Shown: in pieces, positions 25,210-33,203 of the stretch
Numbering within the stretch: position 1 is the stretch's first letter
Layout of the letters: each line of letters begins with the position of its first letter
Source of the DNA: Streptomyces parvus
Lineage (GTDB): Bacteria; Actinomycetota; Actinomycetes; Streptomycetales; Streptomycetaceae
Reading direction: 5' to 3'
Length of the DNA: 64,000 nucleotides
NCBI RefSeq assembly: GCF_014648875.1
Contig: NZ_BMRY01000005.1
Span: forward strand, 310,001 to 374,000
Program-made: the position numbers and the translations under genes
The notes under the pieces: model-generated
The model's input: the letters and a program-made list of their open reading frames with translations, nothing else
Told to the model about the DNA's origin: nothing
Databases searched by the model: none

Positions 25210-25421
25210 CAGGCAGCCCTCCGCAGAGAGCTACGGCGGTCACCGATCGGCTGCACCGTGTTGGCGTCGATGAAGGCGTTCAGTGCGCTCTCCGGGATGC
25301 GAACGTGCCGACCGACCTTGACGAACACGATGCGCCGCTCGGCGATCAGGCGGCGCGGGAAACGTTCCGTGGTGCCGAGGAGTTCGGCCACCTGCGCCAC
25401 GGTCAGGTAGCGGTCAGCCAT
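25209..25421 (-). CDS. xis: Excisionase (helix-turn-helix, MerR-like fold)
   Basis: A 70-aa winged-helix protein of the excisionase type (YLTVAQVAELLGTTERFPRR, then LIAERRIVFVKVGRHVRIPE). It would bend attachment-site DNA and steer Int toward excision. The ATG at 25421 has AAGGAGAA upstream; an earlier in-frame start lacks this. It overlaps int by one base (TGATG) and follows repSA by 49 bases, so replication, excision and integration genes form one operon. Confidence 0.9.
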   Translation of the reverse strand: MADRYLTVAQVAELLGTTERFPRRLIAERRIVFVKVGRHVRIPESALNAFIDANTVQPIGDRRSSLRRAA

Positions 25422-25470
25422 GGGTGGGTTCTCCTTCCGGTGAAGTAGCGGAGTTGCGAGAGGTGGCAAG

Positions 25471-26760
25471 TCAGGTTTCTGCGGCTGTCAGGCCAGTTCC
25501 GGCAAAACGCCAGTGGGAGAGAACGAGCACGGTGTCCGGGTCGGGCAGCGGGTGGCCGGCCTCGGCCGCGCGTTCGCGGGTAAGGGCTTCGTTGTGGTCA
25601 GCGCGTTCATGGCGGAGGGCGCCGAGGGTGACGGAGTAGGCGCGGGACTTGGTGGAGAAGTGGCCGCGGAAGCCGAGCATGTGGGCCCACTTGCGCAGGC
25701 GCAGGTCTTCGAGTTCGGGCAGGGCGCCGAGGTGCCAGCAGGTGAGGATCATGCGCCGGGCGTGGTCGCTGACGCCGGAGCCGATCAGGTCCGTGATCGG
25801 ATTGCGGATAGGCCGGTCGAGGGTGCCCGCCGTCTCGGCTCCCTTGGTGGCGTACTTGGCGATGTAGGCGGCCACGGCGCGGCTGGACAGTTCCGAGCTG
25901 CCTGCGAAGTCGGCCGAGCGGATGGGGCGGATGTCGAGCTGGTCGCCGAAGCGGAAGGTGTACGCGCGGCTGTCGAGGACCGGACCGGGTGCCTCGGCTT
26001 CCCTGGCCGCCCAGCGAATCGCATCGGTGAGGAGTTCGGTCGTGGCCCAGGCCGGCGGGGCGTCCTCGGCGCCGTCCGGGCCGTCGAGGCGGATGACGGC
26101 GTGGAAGTGGACGGCACCGCGCCGCTGGTACTCGGCGACCTTGGCGTAGGAGACCTTGAGGCAGTGACGCAGCGCCGAACGGCTCAGGCCCGCGCAGGAG
26201 GCGAGGTGCTGGCGCAGGTAGGTGGTGAAGCGGCCCCAGAGCTTCCCCGCATGGGCGTTCCACAGGACGGCCGCGCGGTAGTCGTATCGGTCCGGGTCCA
26301 GGGGCGTGCCGAGGGCGGGGTCGTCGTCCGGGTGAAGCCGTCCGCAGCGGCACCGGCCACCGCCGGGGCGGTTGTGCACGGGGCCGAAGGACGGTGCGGT
26401 GAAGGTGGCGAAGACGCGCGGGTGTTGGGCCACGGCCGGGCCGATGCCTTTGCCGCCGCTCAGACCGGCCGTAACGAGGTGGAAGGTGTCTTTGCGGTAC
26501 ACCTCAGCGCACGAGGCGCACCGGGTGGCGCGGCGGTTGTTGCAGCGGATGAGGAGTTGTCCCGCCGGTAGGTCGCGGTCGGTGATCTCCCGGACGATCT
26601 CCCCAGTGGTGGCGTGGACGTCGAGCCGGTGGCCCTCCATTCGGATGGGCCGCTCGCAGCCGCCGAGGCGCTGGATCTGGTGGGCGTAGGCGCTGAGGTC
26701 GCCGTGCCGGGCGAGGGATGCCAGCTGGCGGATAGCTGCGGTCGGAGCCGCAGGAGTCAT
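25471..26760 (-). CDS. repSA: RepSA-like rolling-circle replication initiator
   Basis: A 429-aa initiator like RepSA of pSAM2, nicking the double-strand origin of the excised circle. The HUH metal motif is AVHFHAVIRL (His218, His220). A candidate catalytic Tyr lies in VAAYIAKYATKG. Upstream are a zinc-finger-like TRCASCAEVYRKDTFHLV and the family signature VFATFTAPSFGPVHN. The ATG at 26760 has AAGGAGGA upstream. A 16-bp element operator lies 39 bases upstream, so replication is probably repressed in the integrated state. Confidence 0.92.
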   Translation of the reverse strand: MTPAAPTAAIRQLASLARHGDLSAYAHQIQRLGGCERPIRMEGHRLDVHATTGEIVREITDRDLPAGQLLIRCNNRRATRCASCAEVYRKDTFHLVTAGLSGGKGIGPAVAQHPRVFATFTAPSFGPVHNRPGGGRCRCGRLHPDDDPALGTPLDPDRYDYRAAVLWNAHAGKLWGRFTTYLRQHLASCAGLSRSALRHCLKVSYAKVAEYQRRGAVHFHAVIRLDGPDGAEDAPPAWATTELLTDAIRWAAREAEAPGPVLDSRAYTFRFGDQLDIRPIRSADFAGSSELSSRAVAAYIAKYATKGAETAGTLDRPIRNPITDLIGSGVSDHARRMILTCWHLGALPELEDLRLRKWAHMLGFRGHFSTKSRAYSVTLGALRHERADHNEALTRERAAEAGHPLPDPDTVLVLSHWRFAGTGLTAAET

Positions 26761-26798
26761 GTGCGGGGTCCTCCTTGCGTGGGCTTGCGGTTGGTTTT

Positions 26799-26814
26799 GT
26801 CGAGGGGGCTAGAC
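26799..26814. promoter_or_regulatory. Element operator site 1 (upstream of repSA)
   Basis: GTCGAGGGGGCTAGAC matches the 16-bp element motif with one change in the left half-site (GTCGA for GTCTA). It lies in the gap between repSA and the next gene, giving repSA-xis-int its own regulated promoter. Confidence 0.55.
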
Positions 26815-26848
26815 AGTGCGAAAAGGCCGGGAGGTCGGGGCGGTGGTG

Positions 26849-27148
26849 TCAGCGGCGGGCGATGACGGAGCGGACGGTGAGGGCACACACGGCCACGGAT
26901 GCGGCGGTGAGGGCGACGGCGAGGAGCATGGAGACCAAGACGGCGCCGACGACCAAGACCACGGCGGTGCCGCCGCCGACCAGGGCGAGCACAGTGCCCG
27001 GCGTGAGCTGGACGGCCGGACGGGCCGGGGTAGCGGGTGCCGGCGGCGGGGCCGGGGTGTCCGGCGTTATGGTGGTCAGTTCGACGACTGCGGGCGGGGT
27101 GGTCAGGCCGGTGGGCTGCGGCATGGTCGGGACCTTCGGTCGGAACAT
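26849..27148 (-). CDS. Small membrane protein of the transfer region (Spd-like)
   Basis: A 99-aa protein with a Pro/Thr-rich N-terminal half and one or two hydrophobic helices near the C terminus (TVLALVGGGTAVVLVVGAVL, VSMLLAVALTAASVAVCA). Small membrane proteins at this position between repSA and tra in AICEs are assigned to intramycelial plasmid spread (Spd). The ATG at 27148 has AAGGGAGA upstream. No catalytic motif is seen; the role is inferred from position. Confidence 0.65.
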   Translation of the reverse strand: MFRPKVPTMPQPTGLTTPPAVVELTTITPDTPAPPPAPATPARPAVQLTPGTVLALVGGGTAVVLVVGAVLVSMLLAVALTAASVAVCALTVRSVIARR

Positions 27149-27168
27149 GAGCGGTCTCCCTTCGCGGG

Positions 27169-27324
27169 TCACTTGAGGGCGGGGTCGATGACGGGGGCGA
27201 GCAGGCTGTCGGCGAGGAGGTAGCCGCCGAGGAGCAGTACGGCGATGAGCCACCAGGGCGGGCGGATGAGCTTGATGCCGAGGACGCCGACGACGAGGAG
27301 GGCGAGCCAGAGCGGAACGTCCAT
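27169..27324 (-). CDS. Small two-helix membrane protein (Spd-like)
   Basis: A 51-aa, almost entirely hydrophobic protein (MDVPLWLALLVVGVLGIKLI, then PPWWLIAVLLLGGYLLADSL). The ATG at 27324 has AGGAGAC 9 bases upstream, which outweighs a longer open frame. It lies 20 bases upstream of the previous small gene and 16 bases after the zinc-finger gene, in one operon. Inferred Spd-type role in plasmid spread. Confidence 0.65.
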   Translation of the reverse strand: MDVPLWLALLVVGVLGIKLIRPPWWLIAVLLLGGYLLADSLLAPVIDPALK

Positions 27325-27340
27325 GTCGGGTGGTCTCCTG

Positions 27341-27520
27341 TCAGGCCGGGCAGCGGTGGGTGCGGGCGGCGAGTTCGGCGGCGGCACGGCTGTCGTACTC
27401 GGCGGAGAAGTCGCAGCGGGGAGCGGCGCAGGCGGCCAGGTGGCGGTTCCGGCCGCGTTCGACGTAGGAGGCGACATTGACGGGGCCGATGCGTCGGAGG
27501 TTGCGGAAACGGCGGTTCAC
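27341..27520 (-). CDS. 59-aa Cys/His mobile element transfer protein
   Basis: A short gene with GTG start at 27520 and GAGAGGAGC upstream. The product begins MNRRFRNLRRIGPVNVASYV and ends CAAPRCDFSAEYDSRAAAEL then AARTHRCPA. The C-x4-C and H-x-C pattern suggests a small zinc finger. It matches the short mobile element transfer proteins found next to Spd genes in Streptomyces elements. Context: between DUF2637 and small membrane genes, same strand, short gaps. Confidence 0.7.
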   Translation of the reverse strand: MNRRFRNLRRIGPVNVASYVERGRNRHLAACAAPRCDFSAEYDSRAAAELAARTHRCPA

Positions 27521-27533
27521 GGTGGGGCTCCTC

Positions 27534-28232
27534 TCACAGGTGTGCGGCGACGGATGCGGTCATGGATGAGGGCAGGCCGAGCCGAGTACGTACGGCATCG
27601 GGGTCGGCGGGCCGGCCGGTGGCCGAGCGGTGTTCCTCGGCCAAGGCCCGGGCGCGGTCGACGAGGGCGGGCGGCAGGGCGACTGCAGGAGCAGGCGCCG
27701 GGGCGGGAGCGGTGGCCGGCGCGGCTGAAGGCTCGGGAGCCGGTTCGAAGTCGGCGCTGTACGGAACCTTGTGATCGGGCCCCTCCATGTCGGACGAACC
27801 GCCGTCAGGAGCCGCTACCGCGTCCGTCGCGGGAGAGGCGGCGGGCTCTTCCTCGGTGTGCGGAGCGTGGGCCAGCAGCGTGCCGCCGAAGAAGGCGACA
27901 GCGGGCCAGCCCGCGACCGTCACGCGGAGCCAGGCGGGTACGTCGTCCAGGTCGAGGAGGCCGGCCGTGGCGACGTTGGCGCCGAGGGACGCGGCCAGGG
28001 CTACGAGGAACCACAGGCGCGGACCGCCGGCCGCCTGGCCCGCTCGCTGTGACTGGCGCATCCGACGCCAGGCGGCGACCAGGAGCAGGTCGACACTCAC
28101 GGGATAGGCCCAGGCCTTCCAGCCGTCCTGTCCGGCCGCCGCGGCGACGTCGTGCAGGTGGGAGAAGGACAGGGCACCGGCGATGACGGCCTGCACGATC
28201 ACGGCGTCCACGCGGGCCAGGTGGGCACGCAT
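27534..28232 (-). CDS. DUF2637 membrane protein (SpdB-type, plasmid spread)
   Basis: A 232-aa protein with about four hydrophobic helices in the first 140 residues (VDAVIVQAVIAGALSFSHLH, WAYPVSVDLLLVAAWRRM, LWFLVALAASLGANVATAGL, VTVAGWPAVAFFGGTLLAHA), the pattern of DUF2637. A Pro/Ala-rich tail ends in a helical segment, LVDRARALAEEHRSATGRPA. Such proteins accompany TraB-type translocases and are thought to help element DNA pass between hyphal compartments. The ATG at 28232 has AAGGAG 9 bases upstream; a GTG at 28292 without a ribosome site would add 20 residues. Confidence 0.75.
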   Translation of the reverse strand: MRAHLARVDAVIVQAVIAGALSFSHLHDVAAAAGQDGWKAWAYPVSVDLLLVAAWRRMRQSQRAGQAAGGPRLWFLVALAASLGANVATAGLLDLDDVPAWLRVTVAGWPAVAFFGGTLLAHAPHTEEEPAASPATDAVAAPDGGSSDMEGPDHKVPYSADFEPAPEPSAAPATAPAPAPAPAVALPPALVDRARALAEEHRSATGRPADPDAVRTRLGLPSSMTASVAAHL

Positions 28233-28316
28233 CGGCTCGGGCTCCTTCGGTTTGGGCATGGCAGGGGTAGGGACTTGGCGTGAGGCGGTCACGCCGACCG
28301 TTGGAGGGAAGTGCGG

Positions 28317-29672
28317 CTACCCGGTCACCGGGCGCGCGGTAGGCGGCGCGATGGGAGCAGCGGAAGGCTGCGCCACGACGGGCCGGAGGGCGTCCAGACG
28401 GGGCAATTCCGGAATCAGGCCCGAAGTGTCGCGGCAGACGGCCGCCGCGTCTTCGAGGGTGAGATGCGGGGAGCGGACCCGGGACCAGCCGCCGGAGGAG
28501 TCACCGACGACCGCGACGCCGGGTCGTTCAGCCGGGATCCTGGTAGCCGCCAGCGCCGCTTCCGGTGCGATGTCGCCGAGGGCCATGTTGGCGGATGTCT
28601 CGTCGTTGACGCGATGGCAGACCCGACCGGTGAGCTGGGCACGGAGCATGGTGGCGCCCTTGCCGAGTTCAGCGCCGAAGCGCTGCCCGCACACCTCCAG
28701 ATAGATACCGGCCGCGCGCCCGAGCTGGGCGAGGCGGATGAGCTTGGTGACCATGGCGTCCCGCCGCTTCTCGTCGTCCTTGCTCGCGGCGAGGAAGAGT
28801 TCAGCGACCTCGTCGACGACGACCACGACCGGCACCGGCCGCGCCTTCTCCTGCAGGCCCCAGACATCCGAGGTGAGCACGGCATCCGGACCGGCCCCGC
28901 CCCTCCTGCCGATGAGGCGGAAGCGTGCCTCCATCTCGTCCACCAGAACGTCAAGGAGGTCGTTCGCACGGTCCGGCGTATCGGCGAGCGCCGACAACCG
29001 GGGCGCGAACGGGGCCAGTTCGACGCCCCACTTGCAGTCGATGCCGACGAGTGCGACGGGTTGCCGGGCCAGCCCGCAGAGCAGGTTCCGCAGGTACACG
29101 GACTTGCCCGACTGCGTTGCGCCGAGAATGAGTTCGTGCGGCACGGTGCGGAAGTCCCGGACGTGCCAGTGCCCGTCCTCACGCAGCGCCAGAGGCAAGG
29201 TCAGCGATTCGGTCCGCAGCCACCGACGCGGGGGCCGCACGTCAGTGAGGACGTCCCAGCCGACCAACCGCAGCTCCAGCCGTCCCGGCTTGGTGGGCCG
29301 GACGTGCACGGCGTGCGCACCCCAGGCGTGCCGTAGCCGGTCAGCCGACGCGTTGAAGTCTTCGGGCGCCTGACCGGCCGCCATACGCAGCCGCATCACA
29401 AGTCCGAACCCGGTCGGCAGTGGCAGCGACCGACGAGGCGGCACGGGAGCGGCCTGCCGCCCCAGCATCCGGGCTGTTGCACGGCGCACGGCCGAGGCGG
29501 GCACCGTCAGGCCGCAGGCGTCCATCGTGGCCCGGTACGTGGCGAGCACCCGCAGCGTCACGGCCGGATACCCGACCAACCACCAGAACAGGACAGGCAG
29601 TCGACGGCGCACAACGGCCAGCGCAGCCGCCACCAGCAGCGCTAACAGCAGAATCCACAGGGCATCGGTCAT
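28317..29672 (-). CDS. FtsK/SpoIIIE-type DNA translocase (TraB-like transfer protein)
   Basis: A 451-aa septal DNA translocase, the single protein that moves AICE DNA in double-stranded form to recipients. An N-terminal membrane segment (ALWILLLALLVAAALAVV) is followed by the RecA-like motor with Walker A GATQSGKS (184-191) and Walker B PVPVVVVVDEVAEL. Later come GRAAGIYLEVCGQRFGAELG and TGRVCHRVNDETSANMALGD, both FtsK/TraB-like. It starts at 29672, five bases after the SCO3933-type gene stop, and ends 84 bases before the DUF2637 start. No clt (TraB-binding) repeat was recognised. Confidence 0.9.
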   Translation of the reverse strand: MTDALWILLLALLVAAALAVVRRRLPVLFWWLVGYPAVTLRVLATYRATMDACGLTVPASAVRRATARMLGRQAAPVPPRRSLPLPTGFGLVMRLRMAAGQAPEDFNASADRLRHAWGAHAVHVRPTKPGRLELRLVGWDVLTDVRPPRRWLRTESLTLPLALREDGHWHVRDFRTVPHELILGATQSGKSVYLRNLLCGLARQPVALVGIDCKWGVELAPFAPRLSALADTPDRANDLLDVLVDEMEARFRLIGRRGGAGPDAVLTSDVWGLQEKARPVPVVVVVDEVAELFLAASKDDEKRRDAMVTKLIRLAQLGRAAGIYLEVCGQRFGAELGKGATMLRAQLTGRVCHRVNDETSANMALGDIAPEAALAATRIPAERPGVAVVGDSSGGWSRVRSPHLTLEDAAAVCRDTSGLIPELPRLDALRPVVAQPSAAPIAPPTARPVTG

Positions 29673-29677
29673 GGCGC

Positions 29678-30025
29678 TCAGCCCTGCACCGCGGCCGGGG
29701 TGTCGACCATGACGGCGTCCGCCCGGTAGGCGATGCCGTGCCGAGTACGGCCGCCGAACTCACTCTCCCAGGGCCGCGCGATCAGGCCGGACAGGAACAC
29801 CGGTGCGCCCATGGCCAGCCCCTCGCCGATGCCCTTCTCGGGCACGGTGACCTTGATCATGTCCGAGCCGCCCTGGGCGATGAACACCAGCTCCATGACC
29901 ATGAGCCGGTCGTTGGTGACCGGGTCCACGGCCACCTCGCCGGTCTGCCGGTCCCTCACCTTGACCTCGGGGAGCTTGGTGACCAGCAGAGTGGCGGACG
30001 AGGTGTCCACGGGGATGACACGCAT
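29678..30025 (-). CDS. SCO3933-family regulatory protein of the element
   Basis: A 115-aa protein of the family annotated in Streptomyces elements as SCO3933-type regulatory proteins. It starts MRVIPVDTSSATLLVTKLPE and has the conserved block LSGLIARPWESEFGGRTRHG. The fold and mechanism are unknown; OB-fold-like beta structure is plausible. It is first in the leftward transfer operon and directly precedes the translocase. Three copies of the element operator lie 47-149 bases upstream. The ATG at 30025 has GAGGT upstream. Confidence 0.75.
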   Translation of the reverse strand: MRVIPVDTSSATLLVTKLPEVKVRDRQTGEVAVDPVTNDRLMVMELVFIAQGGSDMIKVTVPEKGIGEGLAMGAPVFLSGLIARPWESEFGGRTRHGIAYRADAVMVDTPAAVQG

Positions 30026-30071
30026 TCTGAACCTCACTTGATTCAGGCGTCCTCGTGGACGCCGAGCCGTT

Positions 30072-30174
30072 GAATACCCCCCTAGACAGCACAGGGAGGC
30101 GACCACCCCAACTGTCTAGGGGGGTTGACGACCACCGTAAACCGACGCCCTGTCAACCGTCTAGGGGGGTATAC
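30072..30174. promoter_or_regulatory. Element operator sites 2-4 (transfer operon promoter)
   Basis: Three 16-bp copies of the motif: GAATACCCCCCTAGAC (30072-30087, inverted), GTCTAGGGGGGTTGAC (30114-30129) and GTCTAGGGGGGTATAC (30159-30174). The cluster lies between the SCO3933-type gene and the DUF6233 gene. Start-to-start spacing is 42 and 45 bases, close to four helical turns, suggesting cooperative binding. Confidence 0.7.
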
Positions 30175-30268
30175 GAACGTGTCGCGCGAGCGTCGATGGG
30201 GCCACCCCATCTCGCAGCGGCCAGTGACACCATTCGGGAGCCCCTCGCCCGCCTTTAGACCACCACCG

Positions 30269-30625
30269 TCACGGGTTGTCGAGCAGACCCAGCGCCGTAT
30301 CCGGGCGGCAGTGCACGCACGCCAGCACGCCATGCCGCAGAGCTTCAACCACCTGCTCGCGGGACGCGGGACGACACCGGCCCGACTTCGTCGCTGCCCA
30401 GCAGTCCCCGGCATGGACGGCCTCCACGTTTTTACGGTTGAGCCCGTACTGGAGCAGCCAGTCCGGAGGCGGCGGCCGCATCTCCCCACATCGACGCCGC
30501 TCAGCCTCGCGCCGCTCCTCGTCCGCGATCCACCCGTCGAGCTGCCGCACGGCAGCCGCCGCCTGCTGCACGACCACACGGCGCGCGAAGCGCAGCAGCT
30601 CCAGTCGGGACGGTTGATCGCTCAC
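30269..30625 (-). CDS. DUF6233 family protein
   Basis: A 118-aa protein of unknown function. It has a helical N terminus (RLELLRFARRVVVQQAAAAV), the PPPPDWLLQYGL block, and a C-terminal VHAGDCWAATKSGRCRP with ACVHCRPDTALGLLD, whose Cys/His residues suggest a metal site. This layout is what I know as DUF6233, frequent and multi-copy in Streptomyces and its elements. The GTG at 30625 has only a weak ribosome site, so the start is uncertain. Confidence 0.65.
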   Translation of the reverse strand: MSDQPSRLELLRFARRVVVQQAAAAVRQLDGWIADEERREAERRRCGEMRPPPPDWLLQYGLNRKNVEAVHAGDCWAATKSGRCRPASREQVVEALRHGVLACVHCRPDTALGLLDNP

Positions 30626-30695
30626 ACGTTCGATTCTACGGTTGGGTGCGCGGCTACGACGAGGGCACCCAGTGGATGTCCCGTGCCATCGAAGG

Positions 30696-31283
30696 TCAGG
30701 GGTGGCCGTCCTCGGCAACAAGCTGCGCCACACCCACCCATGGGAACTCGCCGGTCTGATGGACCGCACGCACCCTCCACCGACCTGCCGGGAGCTGCAC
30801 TGGAGCCTGGTCCGGCTGGCCCCCGTCGGGATACTCCACTCCCAGATCGGCGCCCGCTTCAGCCGAATCCATCAACACCGCCGGGCCATCGGTGACCCAC
30901 AGTCCGCCGTCCTCCCAAGCGGTGTCCGGATCGGCCAGCACCGCCTCGGCTGCCGCGAACAACTCGGCCTCGGAGTCCGCAGCCAGCCACCGCACGAACA
31001 GCAGCTTCTCTGGTAGGAAGCACGTCTTTGCAGGTTCATCGGCCAGGACAAGCGCAGTGGCGGCGCCGGCGCCTACTGCGATGACACCGGCCCAGTCCTC
31101 CACCTCGCAGGCGCGGTCGTAGTCATCACGGCCATCGGCATCACCGAGGACAGAACCGTCCTCCGTGCATCCACCCCAGGCGGTCACAGAGGACTCCGGA
31201 AGGACGATCAAGGGGCCGCCCATCGACCGGACCCACACCACCCCAGCACGGTCACAGCGATCGGTGTCGAGAGAAGCATCCAT
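30696..31283 (-). CDS. Immunity protein, Imm21 family (orphan)
   Basis: A 195-aa cytoplasmic protein matching the Imm21 pattern: WVRSMGGPLIVLPESSVTAW, then DYDRACEVEDWAGVIAVG, ALVLADEPAKTCFLP and FVRWLAADSE. Imm21 proteins are predicted to neutralise polymorphic toxins delivered by neighbouring cells. No toxin gene is adjacent, so it may protect the host from toxins of kin or rival strains. It is read leftwards with ATG at 31283 between DUF6233 and the PP2C gene. Confidence 0.7.
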   Translation of the reverse strand: MDASLDTDRCDRAGVVWVRSMGGPLIVLPESSVTAWGGCTEDGSVLGDADGRDDYDRACEVEDWAGVIAVGAGAATALVLADEPAKTCFLPEKLLFVRWLAADSEAELFAAAEAVLADPDTAWEDGGLWVTDGPAVLMDSAEAGADLGVEYPDGGQPDQAPVQLPAGRWRVRAVHQTGEFPWVGVAQLVAEDGHP

Positions 31284-31346
31284 GCGCGCAGTCTGCCGCC
31301 CTCCACTGACACCGCTCGGAGGCCGGAGCCTTGTCGGCCGACCTGG

Positions 31347-32180
31347 TCACTCAAACTTCGATGTCACAGGACAGTGGAGAACCGTGGCGTCGTCCCTCGC
31401 CTTTCCGCGAGGCCATCGCTGCCCGTCGGGATCGCTGTTCTCCGCTTCCCGTACACGGCGGATGAGTTCGTCCGGGCTGGCGGACGCGAGCACGTCCAGC
31501 ACGTCCGTCCAGTCGGCGAGGCCGAACCGGTCGACGAGGCGTGTCGCGCCGTCGCTCAGCAGGGTCACGGACGCCAGCGACTCCAGCGGCACCGTTCCGG
31601 TGAGGGCGTGCTCGGCTGCCCGGGGTTCAGGGCCGGCGATCCAGAAGCCGCCCGGCCGGTTACGGAGTCCCGTCAGGTCGTCGCGGTACTGGGCCAGGGC
31701 GGCAGCGTGCTCGGGCGTGCCGGTGGGTAGTCGGTCGACCGGCGCGCGGAGTTGCTTGCCGACCTGGTCCAGGCGGTCGTCGGTGACAGCGGTCGTCTTC
31801 CCGTCCTGACCGGCGAGGAGAAGGGTCGAGTCGCCGAGGACGAGGTACTCCAGCCCTCCCCCGCCGACGCGGACCGCGACGACCGTGCTGGTCGGGCTGG
31901 CCCGGTAGGTCAGATCGCACGTGTCCTCGTGCAGGGACCGAACGCCGCGGATCGCGTCGGCGAGACAGTCGGCGAGCGGCCGGGCGGAATCTTGCGCGAT
32001 GTTGCCCAGCAGCAGTCCGCCCAGCGTCGAGGAGAACCACGCGATGCCGTGCACGCAGCCGGTCTCGGCCCCGGCGACGCCGGCACCGTCGAGGAGGACG
32101 GCCGCACCGGGAGCGGCGGCCGCGAAGTCCTCGTTGTGCTGGTTTGGTTCGGCGGGCAGCGAGCCGAGGGCGACGTTCAC
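31347..32180 (-). CDS. PP2C-type protein phosphatase
   Basis: A 277-aa PPM-family Ser/Thr phosphatase domain with the metal-binding motifs LLDGAGVAG, VLGDSTLLL, LLSDGATRL and RDDATVL in the canonical order, so catalysis is likely. There is no membrane or sensor domain. The GTG at 32180 overlaps the stop of the upstream HTH gene by 4 bases (GTGA), implying the two proteins are made together and may act together. In partner-switch systems PP2C enzymes dephosphorylate anti-sigma antagonists; a role on an AICE is unknown. Confidence 0.8.
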   Translation of the reverse strand: MNVALGSLPAEPNQHNEDFAAAAPGAAVLLDGAGVAGAETGCVHGIAWFSSTLGGLLLGNIAQDSARPLADCLADAIRGVRSLHEDTCDLTYRASPTSTVVAVRVGGGGLEYLVLGDSTLLLAGQDGKTTAVTDDRLDQVGKQLRAPVDRLPTGTPEHAAALAQYRDDLTGLRNRPGGFWIAGPEPRAAEHALTGTVPLESLASVTLLSDGATRLVDRFGLADWTDVLDVLASASPDELIRRVREAENSDPDGQRWPRGKARDDATVLHCPVTSKFE

Positions 32181-33028
32181 GCCGTCGCCTCCTCGTCGTG
32201 CAGGTACAGGGGGCAGAGGAGTTCGGCGGATTGCGGCTCTTCGGTCTCGGGGTCGTATTCGACACTCACCAGGGTGGAGAAGTGCCGCTCCCCCACCTGT
32301 CCCCAGAGCGCGCTGAGGTCGGAGGTGAGCAGGTGGACGACGCCGAGGGAGCCTGCCGTGTGGATGCCGGCGATGGCGAGGACCGAGCCGTTGCCGTCCG
32401 GGCGGGGCAGTCGGCCCAGGTATCCGACGTCGTGCGGGCGGCTCGGCTCGAGGTCCACCCCTGCGTGGTACGCCGTGTCGGTACGCCGGTCCACCAGAGC
32501 CCAGGGCTCACCCTCCGGGTGCTCCCAGGCGAGTACCGGGTCCTGGGCGTACAGGTCGCGCATGGCCTGGGACATGCCCGGCCCGCAGACGACGACCAGG
32601 CCGTCACGGTTGAGGTCGACCTCGCCGCTCACCTGCACGTGGCCGGAGCTGACGTCGAGCCCGTACGACTTCGCCAGCTCCTCCAGCCGCTTGCCGGAGT
32701 TCATGTCGGCCATTGCGACGACCGGGCGTTTCTTCGTGTCGTCCCACCGGAGCGGCGTCACGACCGTGACGGAGCCCGTCCCGAGGAAGGCCCCCTCGGG
32801 CGCCGGGCCGGTGTGCCGGATCTGATGGATGCGACCGCGGCTCAGGCCGGCCTTCTCGGCGATCTGCGCGTAGGACATTCCTTGCGCATGGAGGTCCTGA
32901 ACCACGCGGCGGCGGAGCCGGGCGAGTTCGGTCACCTCCTGCTGCGCAGCGGCCAGCCTCGTGGTGACCTCGCGCAGGAGCAGGTACGGATCATCGATCG
33001 CCATGATCCGCTGCAACTCGTCCGACAT
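32177..33028 (-). CDS. HTH regulator with sigma-region-4-like domain and novel C-terminal domain
   Basis: A 283-aa protein. The N-terminal 75 residues form a coiled segment and a sigma-70-region-4-like helix-turn-helix (MSYAQIAEKAGLSRGRIHQI). The remaining ~200 residues, with VVVCGPGMSQAMRDLYAQDP, GYLGRLPRPDGNGSVLAIAG and IHTAGSLGVVHLLTSDL, look like an alpha/beta ligand-binding domain that I do not recognise. The ATG at 33028 has GGGAGGTG upstream. The perfect element operator (33056-33071) lies 27 bases before the start, so it is probably autoregulated and is a candidate binder of all six sites. It is coupled by GTGA to the PP2C gene. Confidence 0.7.
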   Translation of the reverse strand: MSDELQRIMAIDDPYLLLREVTTRLAAAQQEVTELARLRRRVVQDLHAQGMSYAQIAEKAGLSRGRIHQIRHTGPAPEGAFLGTGSVTVVTPLRWDDTKKRPVVAMADMNSGKRLEELAKSYGLDVSSGHVQVSGEVDLNRDGLVVVCGPGMSQAMRDLYAQDPVLAWEHPEGEPWALVDRRTDTAYHAGVDLEPSRPHDVGYLGRLPRPDGNGSVLAIAGIHTAGSLGVVHLLTSDLSALWGQVGERHFSTLVSVEYDPETEEPQSAELLCPLYLHDEEATA

Positions 33029-33055
33029 GACCACACCTCCCAGAAGTACCCAGGA

Positions 33056-33071
33056 GTCTAGGGCCCTAGAC
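33056..33071. promoter_or_regulatory. Element operator site 5 (perfect palindrome)
   Basis: GTCTAGGGCCCTAGAC is a perfect 16-bp palindrome just upstream of the HTH/PP2C operon. It is the most symmetrical copy of the motif. Confidence 0.7.
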
Positions 33072-33203
33072 GGAATGGGCGGGAGGCGCCGTCCCGTACG
33101 ACTTTCAACGACGAAGAAACGCGACCGCCGCCGAGGCACACCCCGAGGAGTCACCCGTCACCGCCGGCATGGCAACGGCCGCCTATCAGCGGACGGTGCA
33201 CAA

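Noticed and set aside
30114..30174. CRISPR-like direct repeats
   Set aside because: Only three short, variable palindromic copies with no regular spacers; better explained as operators.
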